Counted from the first letter of the stretch, positions 17,682 through 26,333 are shown. The stretch is 64,000 nucleotides of DNA from PHAA01 sp022706565 (GCA_040769385.1 JAXGLD010000005.1:124001-188000), one strand, 5' to 3'. Translations and numbers: made by a program. The notes: generated by a model from the sequence alone, not told the origin.

Positions 17682-19250
17682 ATGCTATTAGGATTTACCT
17701 GCCGCGACAATAAAACCAGTGCCAGTATTAGAGACTACCTATCCTCGAAAGGTCAAATTTTCGCCCAGCGGGAAGTGACCATCGAAGGGCAGGTCTACCA
17801 GAGGATGTTGATCAAGAGCGGGCCATCCAATGTCCGCTACCAGGTAAACGCCATTCAGGCGGTGCAAGCCAGTCAGAATCAAACCACCGCCATAAATATT
17901 CTCGATATCAATGGTATTCCTTTCGATCCTAATTTTGAAGATGATTATATCCGCAGTTACGAGGTCCTGGTATTTGATTGGCAGACCATCTCCATTCGCC
18001 AGAATCCAAGCCGGCGTGGGAACAAGCCTAAGCATATAGACGAAGGACAGTTTAAGAAGGGCGCCGAAATGGCTAAACGGGCTTTATATGTTCTTGGGTT
18101 GGATTACGGTATGGTAACAGTGGCGGTGACGGCCAGAAAAAGGTTACATGTAATCAATGTTGACAGTTCACCCCTTATTCGGGAAAGAGATCTATCAGTC
18201 GTACTGCGCAAATTGGATAACTTGATCGATTTGGCCAACCACCCAGGCGACCGGGAGGTAAGACTTGGGGCCGATCCTGAGTTTATGCTCTACAACATAA
18301 AGAATGGCAATATGACACCCGCCTCACAGTTCTTCCCCCGCGATGGGGTAGTAGGCTGCGATGCGCTGCGCACCCCCAACCGTCAATCACGCCCGATAGC
18401 GGAATTGCGGCCCCGCCCGGCTTATTCTCCGCGAAGATTGTTGGCCAACCTGGAGGATGCGATGCAAACCGCTTATCGGCTGGCCCCCTATAAGAATATC
18501 AAATGGCTGGCCGGCAGCCGGCCTTTTCAAGGTTATTCCATCGGCGGGCATATCCATTTCAGCAACGTAGAGCTAAACAATCATATCCTGCGGGCCCTGG
18601 ACAATTACCTGGAGTTGCCGCTGTTTCTCCTGGAGAACCAGGCCACAGCTGTTAAAAGACGTTTGAAATATGGATATCTGGCAGATTTCCGGATAAAGGA
18701 CTACGGGGGCTTTGAATACCGCACACCGGCCAGCTGGCTGGTATCGCCCCAAATTGCGGCGGCGGTTTTGTGTCTGGCCAAGGTAGTGGCCAGCAACTAT
18801 TTGTACCTGACTCGTAACCTATTCTTGAGTCCCGAGGCTCAGCGGGCTTTCTATGAAGGTAACCAAGAACACCTGCGCCTTATGTTCCACGATATATGGT
18901 CCGATATCAAAAAACTGGAGATGTTCCAGGTTTATGCGCAGGAACTCCAAATCATAGAGGATATGGTCAACAGCGGTACCAGCTGGGACGAAAAGGAGGA
19001 TATCAGAAGGTCTTGGGGTCTAACCAGAGTTGGAGTAAAAAAAAACGAACTACTTCTCCTCGAAATACCAGGCGAAGAAGAATTGCCCATCTATGAGTAT
19101 ACCGCGCCTAGCTACAGCCGCCGGTCTCGGGGTATCTTTCACGATCGCACCATACCATTGGGTATAAATTACTGGAACCGGAATGATCGGAACAATAACC
19201 AATACGATTCCGGCCCAGTTTATATCAATACCCACAACCACTTCTACTAG
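17682..19250 (+). CDS. COOH-NH2 ligase (phiEco32-type 2 amidoligase) with N-terminal remnant ATP-grasp half
   Basis: A 522 aa predicted carboxylate-amine ligase of the glutamine-synthetase-like amidoligase superfamily. The core carries GADPEF (196-201), IAELRPRP (E241, R243) and GGHIHF (H290, H292), the three catalytic blocks of the phiEco32-like type 2 family. The first ~185 residues are different: KRALYVLGLDYGMVTVAV to NVDSSP mirrors the closing half of ATP-grasp domains with metal ligands altered, so this part looks like a degenerate accessory domain. AAGGAG precedes the ATG. The product is unknown; pairing with an ATP-grasp ligase suggests two amide bonds made on one substrate. Confidence 0.85.
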   Translation: MLLGFTCRDNKTSASIRDYLSSKGQIFAQREVTIEGQVYQRMLIKSGPSNVRYQVNAIQAVQASQNQTTAINILDINGIPFDPNFEDDYIRSYEVLVFDWQTISIRQNPSRRGNKPKHIDEGQFKKGAEMAKRALYVLGLDYGMVTVAVTARKRLHVINVDSSPLIRERDLSVVLRKLDNLIDLANHPGDREVRLGADPEFMLYNIKNGNMTPASQFFPRDGVVGCDALRTPNRQSRPIAELRPRPAYSPRRLLANLEDAMQTAYRLAPYKNIKWLAGSRPFQGYSIGGHIHFSNVELNNHILRALDNYLELPLFLLENQATAVKRRLKYGYLADFRIKDYGGFEYRTPASWLVSPQIAAAVLCLAKVVASNYLYLTRNLFLSPEAQRAFYEGNQEHLRLMFHDIWSDIKKLEMFQVYAQELQIIEDMVNSGTSWDEKEDIRRSWGLTRVGVKKNELLLLEIPGEEELPIYEYTAPSYSRRSRGIFHDRTIPLGINYWNRNDRNNNQYDSGPVYINTHNHFY

Positions 19251-19259
19251 TGGATTGTT

Positions 19260-20045
19260 TTATTTCATTCCCAGATGACTGAGCAGAATATTGGCGGCTT
19301 TGACCTGGCGGTCGACACGAGTAGTAAAAGAATCTCGGGCACAGGTCTCGAATATGAAGGAATTACTACCGCAGACTATGGCTGCTGCCCGGGACAAACT
19401 ACCACTAACGGGGTAGCGAAGCAGCGAAAATTTCTTATATGAGGTACTGATGTTGGCGTTCATGGAATTGACAATCTTTTGGCCGACTACCCTGGTTTGG
19501 CTGTCGGGATAATAGATCAGTGACTGTCCCACCGAGGAAGAGGAAGTCAACTTCTGATAATTAGCCCCTTCATGCATGTCCATCAACCAATCCGGATCAT
19601 ACTTCTTGACCACGCTAAAAATTGCTTTGGAAAGCGTGTTGTCGGCGCTGTCAGATTTGCTCCTGGGGAAGTCACGGTTGAGGTCAGCCCCGCCCATGGA
19701 CCTTTTCCCGGCAGCCACCGCCCGCTTATTGGCCTGAGGAAGAACCAGCAGCTTGCCTTTCTTTATATTGAAATCTTTTACCTTGGCGGCTGCCGTATAA
19801 CCGGCAGGCTCATTGCCATGTACTCCGCCAACGATCATCACGGTCGGCCCCGCCTTTCCACTGTCGATTATGTACAGGGGGGTAGCGTACTTGGTTCCGG
19901 AAGCGACTGTTGTCTTCGTAGTAGTCTGGGCTGCGGCCGTTTCTACTGTTCCCAGCTGGGGAATCAAACATAGGGTGGTAAATACAAAAATCCCTAGGAT
20001 TATCTTCGCCAAGCAGCGGGATACCTGTGCTCTTACTTTTTTCAC
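19260..20045 (-). CDS. secreted zinc deacylase/carboxypeptidase of AstE/AspA type
   Basis: A 261 aa protein with a signal peptide (hydrophobic to about 28, cleavage near TAAAQ). Its M14-like zinc domain has ligands His76 and Glu79 (GGVHGNE) and His158 (DMHEG), and catalytic Glu233 (FIFETC). The family cleaves N-acyl amino acids or C-terminal residues; here it should act outside the membrane. GTG start with AAGGA upstream. It is convergent with the amidoligase gene, whose stop is only nine bases away. A hydrolase counterpart to the ligases is a tempting but unproven reading. Confidence 0.82.
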   Translation of the reverse strand: MKKVRAQVSRCLAKIILGIFVFTTLCLIPQLGTVETAAAQTTTKTTVASGTKYATPLYIIDSGKAGPTVMIVGGVHGNEPAGYTAAAKVKDFNIKKGKLLVLPQANKRAVAAGKRSMGGADLNRDFPRSKSDSADNTLSKAIFSVVKKYDPDWLMDMHEGANYQKLTSSSSVGQSLIYYPDSQTRVVGQKIVNSMNANISTSYKKFSLLRYPVSGSLSRAAAIVCGSNSFIFETCARDSFTTRVDRQVKAANILLSHLGMK

Positions 20046-20359
20046 TAATTCTCATTCCTTTCTCATTTTAATTTTGTTTGGAACAAAAGTAAGTAGCACC
20101 TATTTTCAACATAAATTTACAAATTTCCTGCCTTACTTTAGATGTAATATTTGGGATTTGCTTACAAATACCAAGGCTGCGGGGACGGTAAAGCCTCAAA
20201 AAATTCCATTAGAATCTTAATTTTAGAATAGTGACAGTGATAGTAAGTGAGGGGTAAGCCAAAAATCCGATCTGGAAGAGGGGAGTATTGATGGGAAGAG
20301 GGGAGAGGCATCGTCAATAAAAAATGGCCCAAAAGAATGCCCAATAACGAAGTATTTAG
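20046..20359. other. 314-base intergenic region without recognisable gene
   Basis: AT-rich upstream region of the secreted deacylase. It must hold that gene's promoter, but I could not pick a convincing -35/-10 pair. No ORF, RNA fold or repeat stands out. Confidence 0.5.
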
Positions 20360-20644
20360 TCAGATTGTTGCCCAGCTTAGATCGAGCAATTCCAGCTGGT
20401 GGCTATAGGTGTCCAAAGTAGTATGGATAGCATCCAGAATCAAGTCGGTTTCAGAAGCGGATCTGCACACGGCAGCGAAACCAATGCTGGATCGCTGCCA
20501 TAGGTCATGATTATCCACTTCGATCACTGAAATGCTAAAGCGCTTGCGTAATCGGTCGATGAGGCTCTGAACTATCTGCCGTTTGTCCTTGAGCGATGAG
20601 GCATACGGCAGAAATACCTCCATTCTGCCATACAAAACAATCAT
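20360..20644 (-). CDS. DUF503 (YlxP-like) protein
   Basis: A 94 aa protein of the DUF503 family, known in Bacillus as YlxP in the infB-rbfA region. The family features are visible: SLKDKRQIVQSLIDRLRKRF followed by VEVD-type strand and the DNHDLWQRSSIGFAAV block. Members have a ferredoxin-like fold; the function is not settled, though a ribosome-related role has been suspected from context. Here it is away from infB. ATG 20644 follows GGGAGGA by six bases, which excludes the longer open frame. Confidence 0.85.
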   Translation of the reverse strand: MIVLYGRMEVFLPYASSLKDKRQIVQSLIDRLRKRFSISVIEVDNHDLWQRSSIGFAAVCRSASETDLILDAIHTTLDTYSHQLELLDLSWATI

Positions 20645-20661
20645 CTTGTGTCCTCCCAAAA

Positions 20662-20690
20662 GTAAAAACGGCACTTGCCAGCGCCGTTAG
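20662..20690 (-). terminator. Rho-independent terminator
   Basis: On the minus strand AACGGC and GCCGTT form a stem with a partly paired interior and are followed by TTTTTACTTTT. It ends the 111-aa Cys-rich gene and lies just upstream of the DUF503 gene. Confidence 0.75.
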
Positions 20691-20704
20691 TCCTAACTTA
20701 CAAC

Positions 20705-21040
20705 TTACCCCTTTATGCCGGGGACTTCTTTTTCCCATTCAGCTATGAAACGATCCAGGTCTTTTTGCATGACTGGAATCCGGCTGCCGGTTACACCGCA
20801 ATGTAAGCACTTGTCATTCTTGAAGCCTTGAGCGGAGCATTTCTCAATAACCTCCTGATCGCAGCCGTAATTGCCACACTCGGAACAGCGGAAAATAGGA
20901 TTTTTACATGGATGGGAATCCTTGTCGCCCCGGCATCTTGCGATGTTGGCTTTTTCCTCCTCGGACAACTCAATAAGCCGTTTCTGATTCATATGGCCGG
21001 CGCGCATCCAGAACTTGTTGCTGGGGTTCACTCTCGTCAT
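20705..21040 (-). CDS. small Cys-rich putative zinc-ribbon protein
   Basis: A 111 aa protein that I do not recognise by name. It has paired cysteines consistent with one or two zinc ribbons (RCSECGNYGC and KCLHCG), plus further single Cys residues (RCRGD, PCKNP, KCSAQ), and a charged helical C-terminus. The N-terminus (MTRVNPSNKFWMRAGHMNQKR) is basic. No membrane segment. ATG 21040 follows AAGGAGT by eight bases. It forms its own unit with a strong terminator. A nucleic-acid or metal-binding role is a guess. Confidence 0.75.
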   Translation of the reverse strand: MTRVNPSNKFWMRAGHMNQKRLIELSEEEKANIARCRGDKDSHPCKNPIFRCSECGNYGCDQEVIEKCSAQGFKNDKCLHCGVTGSRIPVMQKDLDRFIAEWEKEVPGIKG

Positions 21041-22196
21041 AAAAATCACTCCTTGCATATTGATCCAATTCATAACGGTCACTGAATAATACCTTGGAGA
21101 TATATCAAGAGTATAACATATATAGGAATCGCACCAAAATTGTGGGGACAGTCCCAACGCGCCAGGTCGCTAAATACCTCACAATATATATACAAGATAC
21201 AAGGAGCACTGCGACCAGAATAGAACCTAGGTGACAAGACTGCAGTGATATTTATAAAGAAGTGGGCCACTGACTTAATGTTAGTAAAAATATTATTACA
21301 TGTAGAACAGAATAAATTTCGAAAGCATGTAATTAAACGGCTAAATACTGGCGCTGCCTTGTATTTTTATTGTTTTTTCAACTTCCTCTAATGAACATTA
21401 TGTAAACTAGGAAAATTTCTGATCTCCCTTAGGATTGTGAGCACTCCCCCTCTTAGTTCCCCCACCGATATCGACTACCTAGTAAATATCAACCAATGAC
21501 ACGGGTGTAAAAAATTCGCATATCAGATTTTAGTTTTGTAAAGTCATTTTATACATCTGCTCATGCATACACTTGATCCCTTTGCCGAACATGAACTGCT
21601 TCCAATCCCCTGGAATAAATTTAAGAGCCGCGTGGCTGAAATTAGTCAAATCTGCCCCCATATGGCTGCGAGTCTATGCTTACAGAAAATTGCTCCTCGA
21701 GATTTGCGCGCAGAGCGATTTTTTAAAGCCACCTATACATTTGTACCCTGTGATATCCTAGTGAGCCGAGGTGATGCTCTGGATGTAAGTTCATTCGATT
21801 ATGTATTCCCAGAATTATTGAGGTGACAAATAACTGAAAACCTATCATAAAACTATCAGTTTTTATATATCCTCAGGATACCATTCGGAAAGATTTATCC
21901 CTTTCTGTTTTGCAATATGGCCAGATACATAGTCCTGCCAGGCCTACCTGCATTCAGAAAGAAGATTAGAACTTTGGGGTACGATCTACCATCTCTATGG
22001 ATACGACATATCTTCAGATCTAATCTTTAGATCCTATAGTTTACATAATAAGTGTTACTATCAAGTGCACTTACCTACTTATTATACTGTGCCCTATTCA
22101 ACACTTGTTTCATGCCCTTCTAGCGGGATCTAAACGCATATTATTAATTTATCCAACAAAAACTATCTTATCATGTAACGAAAAGGAGAAGAGAAA
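21041..22196. other. gene-poor AT-rich region of about 1.15 kb
   Basis: No convincing gene on either strand. A frame at 21563-21826 (+) could encode 87 aa but has no ribosome binding site and no family resemblance; it may be a decayed fragment. A short palindrome GGGACAGTCCC lies near 21147. The last ~150 bases must hold the promoter of the DUF3231 gene, but no clear sporulation or vegetative promoter could be assigned. Confidence 0.5.
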
Positions 22197-23207
22197 ATGC
22201 CCACGATAACGAAAAGTGCCCTTTCATCCGCGGAGCTAGGCATATTATGGATGGCATATCTGAATAAGTCAGCAATCAGTATGTTCGCCAGCCGTTTCGC
22301 CCAGCGTACACAGGATAAAAACGCCAAAAGTATTTTAGTAAGATATACCAGGGAAACCCAAAAACTGATCGATCGAATCGAAGACATTTTTAATCGTGAA
22401 AAGGCTGTACTACCGATGGCGTTTACCAACAAAGATATTTTTGATGATGCGCCAAGTTTATTCGATGATATTTTCCATATCATGTTTATGCGAGTGATGA
22501 TGAAGATAAAATTAGGCTTCAATTCAGTGCATTTTGGTATGTCTTACCGGGAGGATGTTCTAGACCTTTTCTCCAGTTCATTGGATCTCTCAGAGGCAAT
22601 TTATTCCTACTGCACTGATTATCTGACGGACCAAGGGGTAATGTCCAAACCACCCTATATAACCATGCCTAAGGAAATAGAATTCATCGAAGAAAAGAAG
22701 TATATGAGTGGAGTTAACCTGTTTGGAAACAAGCGAGCTTTGAACACCCTTGAGACAGCTTATCTTTATCAGATATTAGAAATGAACATTTTTGGAATGC
22801 AGTTAATGGCCGGCTTCGCTCAGGCGGCCAAAGAAAAAGAGGTCAAGGATTATTTCACAACGGGCAGAGAATTGGCCAAAGACATAATAAGCAAAACGAG
22901 TAATTTGCTATTACAAAGCGATATCCAGCCGCCCAGCACCTGGGCCGGTAAAGCGACGGATTCAATAGTACCACCGTTTTCGGATAAATTAATGATGTAC
23001 TGTACCAATATCATGGCTAGTTATTCAGTTGGTAATACTGCATTGGGCATGTCCTTCAGTATGAGAAGTGATCTACCCCTAAAACTGGCGGTAATCATGA
23101 AAGACACGGCTGATTTTGCCAAAGAAGGTGGTAAAATAATGATCAAGCACAAGTGGCTTGAAGAGCCCCCTCAAATGGAAGATAGAAATCTCCTGTCACA
23201 GCGATAG
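22197..23207 (+). CDS. DUF3231 family protein (two tandem ferritin-like domains)
   Basis: A 336 aa protein with two similar all-helical halves (about 1-165 and 170-336). Each half starts with an ALSSAELGILW- or ALNTLETAYLYQ-like helix and contains a K..IL/G..LAKD helix and a closing KIKLGF or GKIMIKH motif. The layout fits DUF3231, a CotF-like ferritin-type helical family found in spore formers, so a spore-surface role is likely but unproven. No signal peptide. AAGGAG precedes the ATG. The gene stands alone after the gene-poor region. Confidence 0.82.
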   Translation: MPTITKSALSSAELGILWMAYLNKSAISMFASRFAQRTQDKNAKSILVRYTRETQKLIDRIEDIFNREKAVLPMAFTNKDIFDDAPSLFDDIFHIMFMRVMMKIKLGFNSVHFGMSYREDVLDLFSSSLDLSEAIYSYCTDYLTDQGVMSKPPYITMPKEIEFIEEKKYMSGVNLFGNKRALNTLETAYLYQILEMNIFGMQLMAGFAQAAKEKEVKDYFTTGRELAKDIISKTSNLLLQSDIQPPSTWAGKATDSIVPPFSDKLMMYCTNIMASYSVGNTALGMSFSMRSDLPLKLAVIMKDTADFAKEGGKIMIKHKWLEEPPQMEDRNLLSQR

Positions 23208-23243
23208 CATAAGGGGCGTGGGGGGGTAACCTGCCCTACCGAG

Positions 23244-23951
23244 TTACTCTACAATAAAGTCATAATACCGGTTGGGATACGGCTCGTTAATCAGGGTATA
23301 ATGCCACCATTCTGTGCTGATGGATTTAAAGCCATGTTTTTGCATATTATTCTTAAGCAACTGGCGGTTGGAGGTCTGTTCCGCGCTGATAGACTTGGCC
23401 TCCCAGCCCGACAGCGGATCCAAAAAATCATAGGGAGTGCCCATATCAAGTTCCTTTCCCGTCTCCAGGCTGACAATTGTGACATCAACGCTGCTGCCCC
23501 GGGAATGGGCAGATCTTCTCGACAAGTAACCAAGTTCAAATAATTTGGCCTTATCGACCCGGGGATAATATAAGGATTTCGTTTTTTGATCGTTCACATC
23601 CCACGACCACCTGATGAAGTGATCTACCGCCTTCTGTGGCCGGTAGGCATCGAACAACTTTAAGCCGTATCCATGCTCTTTAAGATCTTGGTTTACCGCT
23701 GTTAGGGCAGTTGCTGCCTCACAGGTTAGGATTCCCACGGGCGCATTGTACCCGTCTACCCGATTTCCCACAAAGTTGTTTTCGCTATAATAGCGGATGT
23801 CCAGCTGTATGCCTGGGTCTACCTGGTCCACATAGACAAATCCCGCCGGCAGGTGTGAAGGGATGGGATCCTCGGGTGAAGATACCTGCTGGGTACAACC
23901 GGCCCAAAAGACGATCACGGGAAATATGATCATCAACAGGAGTCTTCTCAT
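23244..23951 (-). CDS. VanX/DdpX-type D-Ala-D-Ala dipeptidase, lipoprotein
   Basis: Zinc M15D-type dipeptidase of 235 aa. The zinc/catalytic signatures are SAHSRGSSVDV (SxHxxGxxxD) and the closing EWWHY, both intact. The N-terminus is a lipoprotein signal ending WAGC (Cys19). Export distinguishes it from resistance-type VanX, which works in the cytoplasm, so a role in cell-wall peptide turnover is more likely. ATG 23951 follows GGGAGGTG; the preceding TTG is not needed. No vanHA or vanRS genes are near. Confidence 0.88.
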   Translation of the reverse strand: MRRLLLMIIFPVIVFWAGCTQQVSSPEDPIPSHLPAGFVYVDQVDPGIQLDIRYYSENNFVGNRVDGYNAPVGILTCEAATALTAVNQDLKEHGYGLKLFDAYRPQKAVDHFIRWSWDVNDQKTKSLYYPRVDKAKLFELGYLSRRSAHSRGSSVDVTIVSLETGKELDMGTPYDFLDPLSGWEAKSISAEQTSNRQLLKNNMQKHGFKSISTEWWHYTLINEPYPNRYYDFIVE

Positions 23952-24220
23952 CAAAGCACCTCCCTTAATAAACTTTCATTTTCATGCAATTTCTCTTGTT
24001 TTCGCAGTATTTCAATTTAATTAATGAAGCTAAATCCTCTTGGTTACTGCATATTCTGCAATTTCAGGTGTTGATGGGCGTGGTTCAACAGACCGCTGCG
24101 GTTCGATATTTTCGGCCGTTGGGATTCCACATCAACTCCTGGCAGCAAACCTCCCATATCTTCCTGGGTCTAAAGCCCTAAATTCCTTCGTCCTGCTTAC
24201 CCAAGAGGTGGAACGTCAGT

Positions 24221-24231
24221 AATGCTCCTTA
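24221..24231 (+). repeat. direct repeat flanking the IS110 element (copy 1)
   Basis: AATGCTCCTTA, identical to 25765-25775. It marks the end of the element beyond the transposase 3' side. Confidence 0.75.
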
Positions 24232-24371
24232 ACTGGGTCAACGCCCTGAGGGTGAAATTCAACCTGACTGTCCCGGCTCTTCATCTCCTTGGCTTCGATT
24301 CATTCTTGTTTCTTTGGTTCCTTGGAGCTGTTGCGGCTTAGACAACTCTGAACCCGGATGGCCTGCTTAGC

Positions 24372-25652
24372 TTACGCGGCTGCTTTAATTCCCCGTTCAA
24401 TGTCGCCCAGCATCTTCTCTGCACTGTAGTCAGTTCCGGTTCTCAACAGACCATAGAATACCCGGATCAGTTTGCCGCACAGCGCGATTATCGATTGCAT
24501 TTTGGTTAGTGGGTTTTTCTCTCTGGTCAGGTTCCTCTGGTGCAGTATCCGGAATTCCGGATTCTTCGCCAGTATTGTTATCATGGCCATAAACAGGCCG
24601 TGTCTTAAGCGTTTTCTTCCCCGGTGACTTATCCTGGTTTTGCCCTGGTGCTTACCGGAACTGTTTTCTACCAGGTTTAATCCCGCTAGTTTCTGTATCT
24701 GACGTGGATCCTTAAATCGGCTGATGTCGCCTACTTCCCCAACAAATGTTGCTGCTGTTACCAGGCCCACTCCTTTGATGTCCAGCAGTTTCTCACCATT
24801 GGGAACCTGTTGTAAGAGATCCAACATGAGTTGCTCCAACTCTGTGTATTGCCGTCTGTACAACTCATATTCTGTAAGCAGGTTCTGCAGGCTGGCTTCT
24901 GCGGCTACCAGACCTGTTTTCCTCCCGATGCTGGACTGGGCTGCTTTGAACAGTTCCTGGGCTCGTTTAAACCCTGCACTGCGTTTCATGGACCCTTTCC
25001 AGGTTGCCGCTATCTTCTCTGCTCCAACTGATGCGATCTTCTCCGGAGTCGGAAAGTGCCGCAAGGTTAGAAACCCGGCCTGGCCTCGCCAGTCTTTGAA
25101 GACGGTTGGATATTCTGGAAAGTGGATATCAATCCACCTGCTCACCTGGTTGTTGATGGATATCAGTCGCTGCACCAGGCGGTCCCTTTCGGCCACCACT
25201 TCCCGCAGTTCCTGATACAAGCCGTCTGGAATGTATACTTCACGGTAACGGCCATCTTTTACCAGCATGGCAATGGTCTTGGGATCTTTGCTGTCACTCT
25301 TGCTGGGACTGTTATCATCCAGTTCTTTAGTCCGTTTGACATGAAACGGATTGACTATCGCTAGTCGGTGGCCTTGTGATTTAAGATAATCTCCCAGTGA
25401 AAACCAGTAATGTCCGGTTGGCTCAAAGCCTACGATAATGTCTGTCTTTTGGTGCTGCCGGCAAATGCCCTGCATCCACTGCTCCAGCTCTTCAAAGCCT
25501 TCCCGAGTGTTGCTGAATCTAAGCAGCTTGGACAGCTCCATGCCTCTGAAATCCAAGGCTCTGGCATAGTGGGTTTCCTTGGCCACATCGATACCTACCA
25601 CCAGGGTCGAAATTTTGATTTGCGAAATCTTCTCGTTTTGTGTACTTTTCAT
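24372..25652 (-). CDS. IS110-family DEDD transposase
   Basis: A 426 aa recombinase, apparently intact. The RuvC-like N-terminal domain carries the DEDD set: Asp22 (VGIDVAKE), Glu77 (FEPTGHYW), Asp120 and Asp123 (SKSDSKDPK). A coiled-coil-like linker (about 145-175 and 250-285) follows. The C-terminal Tnp domain has the helix-hairpin-helix DIKGVGLVTAATFVGEVG and the nucleophile serine region ENSSGKHQGKTR (Ser332 likely). ATG 25652 sits eight bases after GAGGAGG. Full length and complete motifs suggest the element could still be active. Confidence 0.95.
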   Translation of the reverse strand: MKSTQNEKISQIKISTLVVGIDVAKETHYARALDFRGMELSKLLRFSNTREGFEELEQWMQGICRQHQKTDIIVGFEPTGHYWFSLGDYLKSQGHRLAIVNPFHVKRTKELDDNSPSKSDSKDPKTIAMLVKDGRYREVYIPDGLYQELREVVAERDRLVQRLISINNQVSRWIDIHFPEYPTVFKDWRGQAGFLTLRHFPTPEKIASVGAEKIAATWKGSMKRSAGFKRAQELFKAAQSSIGRKTGLVAAEASLQNLLTEYELYRRQYTELEQLMLDLLQQVPNGEKLLDIKGVGLVTAATFVGEVGDISRFKDPRQIQKLAGLNLVENSSGKHQGKTRISHRGRKRLRHGLFMAMITILAKNPEFRILHQRNLTREKNPLTKMQSIIALCGKLIRVFYGLLRTGTDYSAEKMLGDIERGIKAAA

Positions 25653-25764
25653 ATAGGGACGCCTCCTCAACTTTGAATTTGTGCCTTTCTTTGCGGGATT
25701 CAGCACATTTTCATTGTAGGGATTGGCGTCTCTTTTTTCAAAGATCCTTCTTAGGGATTACAGG

Positions 25765-25775
25765 AATGCTCCTTA
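25765..25775 (+). repeat. direct repeat flanking the IS110 element (copy 2)
   Basis: AATGCTCCTTA, identical to 24221-24231. It marks the end of the element upstream of the transposase. Confidence 0.75.
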
Positions 25776-25855
25776 TTATATATCCCCGTCCTCATTGAAC
25801 AATGCCAGCATTATTTTGTCCGTTCACAAGAAATTTCAGTAAAGGCGGTAATGAC

Positions 25856-26218
25856 ATGTCAGCAGTTTTGGCTTACATAGTACTGGGTGTGGTGGCGGGC
25901 ATTATCAGCGGTTTGGTCGGTATAGGCGGGGGCATCATTATCGTGCCGGCCCTGGTTCTGGTGTTTGGCATGAACCAACTCCAAGCCCAGGGAACCACCC
26001 TGGCACTGCTGGTAGCTCCAGTCGGCCTGTTAGCAGCCTGGACCTACTACAATAATGGGCTGGTAGACTTGAAGATCGCTGTTCTGATAATCATCGGCTT
26101 TGTAGTGGGCGGGTATCTCGGCGCCAAGGTAGCAGTAAGTCTGCCCAACGAGGTGCTCCGAAAGGTATTTGGAGTGGTTCTTCTGCTGGTATCATTAAGA
26201 ATGCTGACCGGCAAATAA
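25856..26218 (+). CDS. half-length TauE/SafE (TSUP) family permease
   Basis: A 120 aa integral membrane protein with four predicted helices and the TSUP N-terminal signature GLVGIGGGIIIVPAL. Classical TauE/SafE exporters have two such repeats in about 250 aa; this protein holds one. It would have to dimerise to form a full transporter. Half-size members are known in the family, so this is not necessarily a truncation, and its stop is clean. Substrates of the family are sulfonates, sulfite or other organic anions. Start chosen at ATG 25856 (AAAGGCGG upstream). The IS110 copy ends 80 bases upstream and may affect its expression. Confidence 0.82.
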   Translation: MSAVLAYIVLGVVAGIISGLVGIGGGIIIVPALVLVFGMNQLQAQGTTLALLVAPVGLLAAWTYYNNGLVDLKIAVLIIIGFVVGGYLGAKVAVSLPNEVLRKVFGVVLLLVSLRMLTGK

Positions 26219-26333
26219 TAGTCTTAAATCAAATTCCCTGCAAAGTTACAGGTGTTGATGGTACCATTTTCTGCCTCTCATGAATATTGTGTAGTGCGAG
26301 TTGCTTCTATATTTTTCATGAGGAGGTTTTTTT

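Larger units (their letters stand above)
24221..25775 (-). mobile_element. IS110-family insertion sequence
   Basis: One IS110-type transposase gene with about 140 non-coding bases on its 3' side and 112 on its 5' side, bounded by two copies of AATGCTCCTTA. Without one repeat copy the element is 1,544 bp, within the usual IS110 range. No terminal inverted repeats are seen, as expected for the family. It is inserted between the VanX-like gene and the TSUP gene and breaks no recognisable gene. Confidence 0.82.

Noticed and set aside
21563..21826. 87-codon frame on the plus strand
   Set aside because: No ribosome binding site, no family resemblance, and competing overlapping frames; noted only within the gene-poor region.
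22130..22150. Sporulation promoter before the DUF3231 gene (CATATTA)
   Set aside because: A sigma-G/E-like -10 is present but no matching -35 at proper distance.
23244..23951. VanX-like gene as glycopeptide resistance
   Set aside because: The protein carries a lipoprotein signal and would act outside, and no vanH, vanA or regulator genes are nearby.
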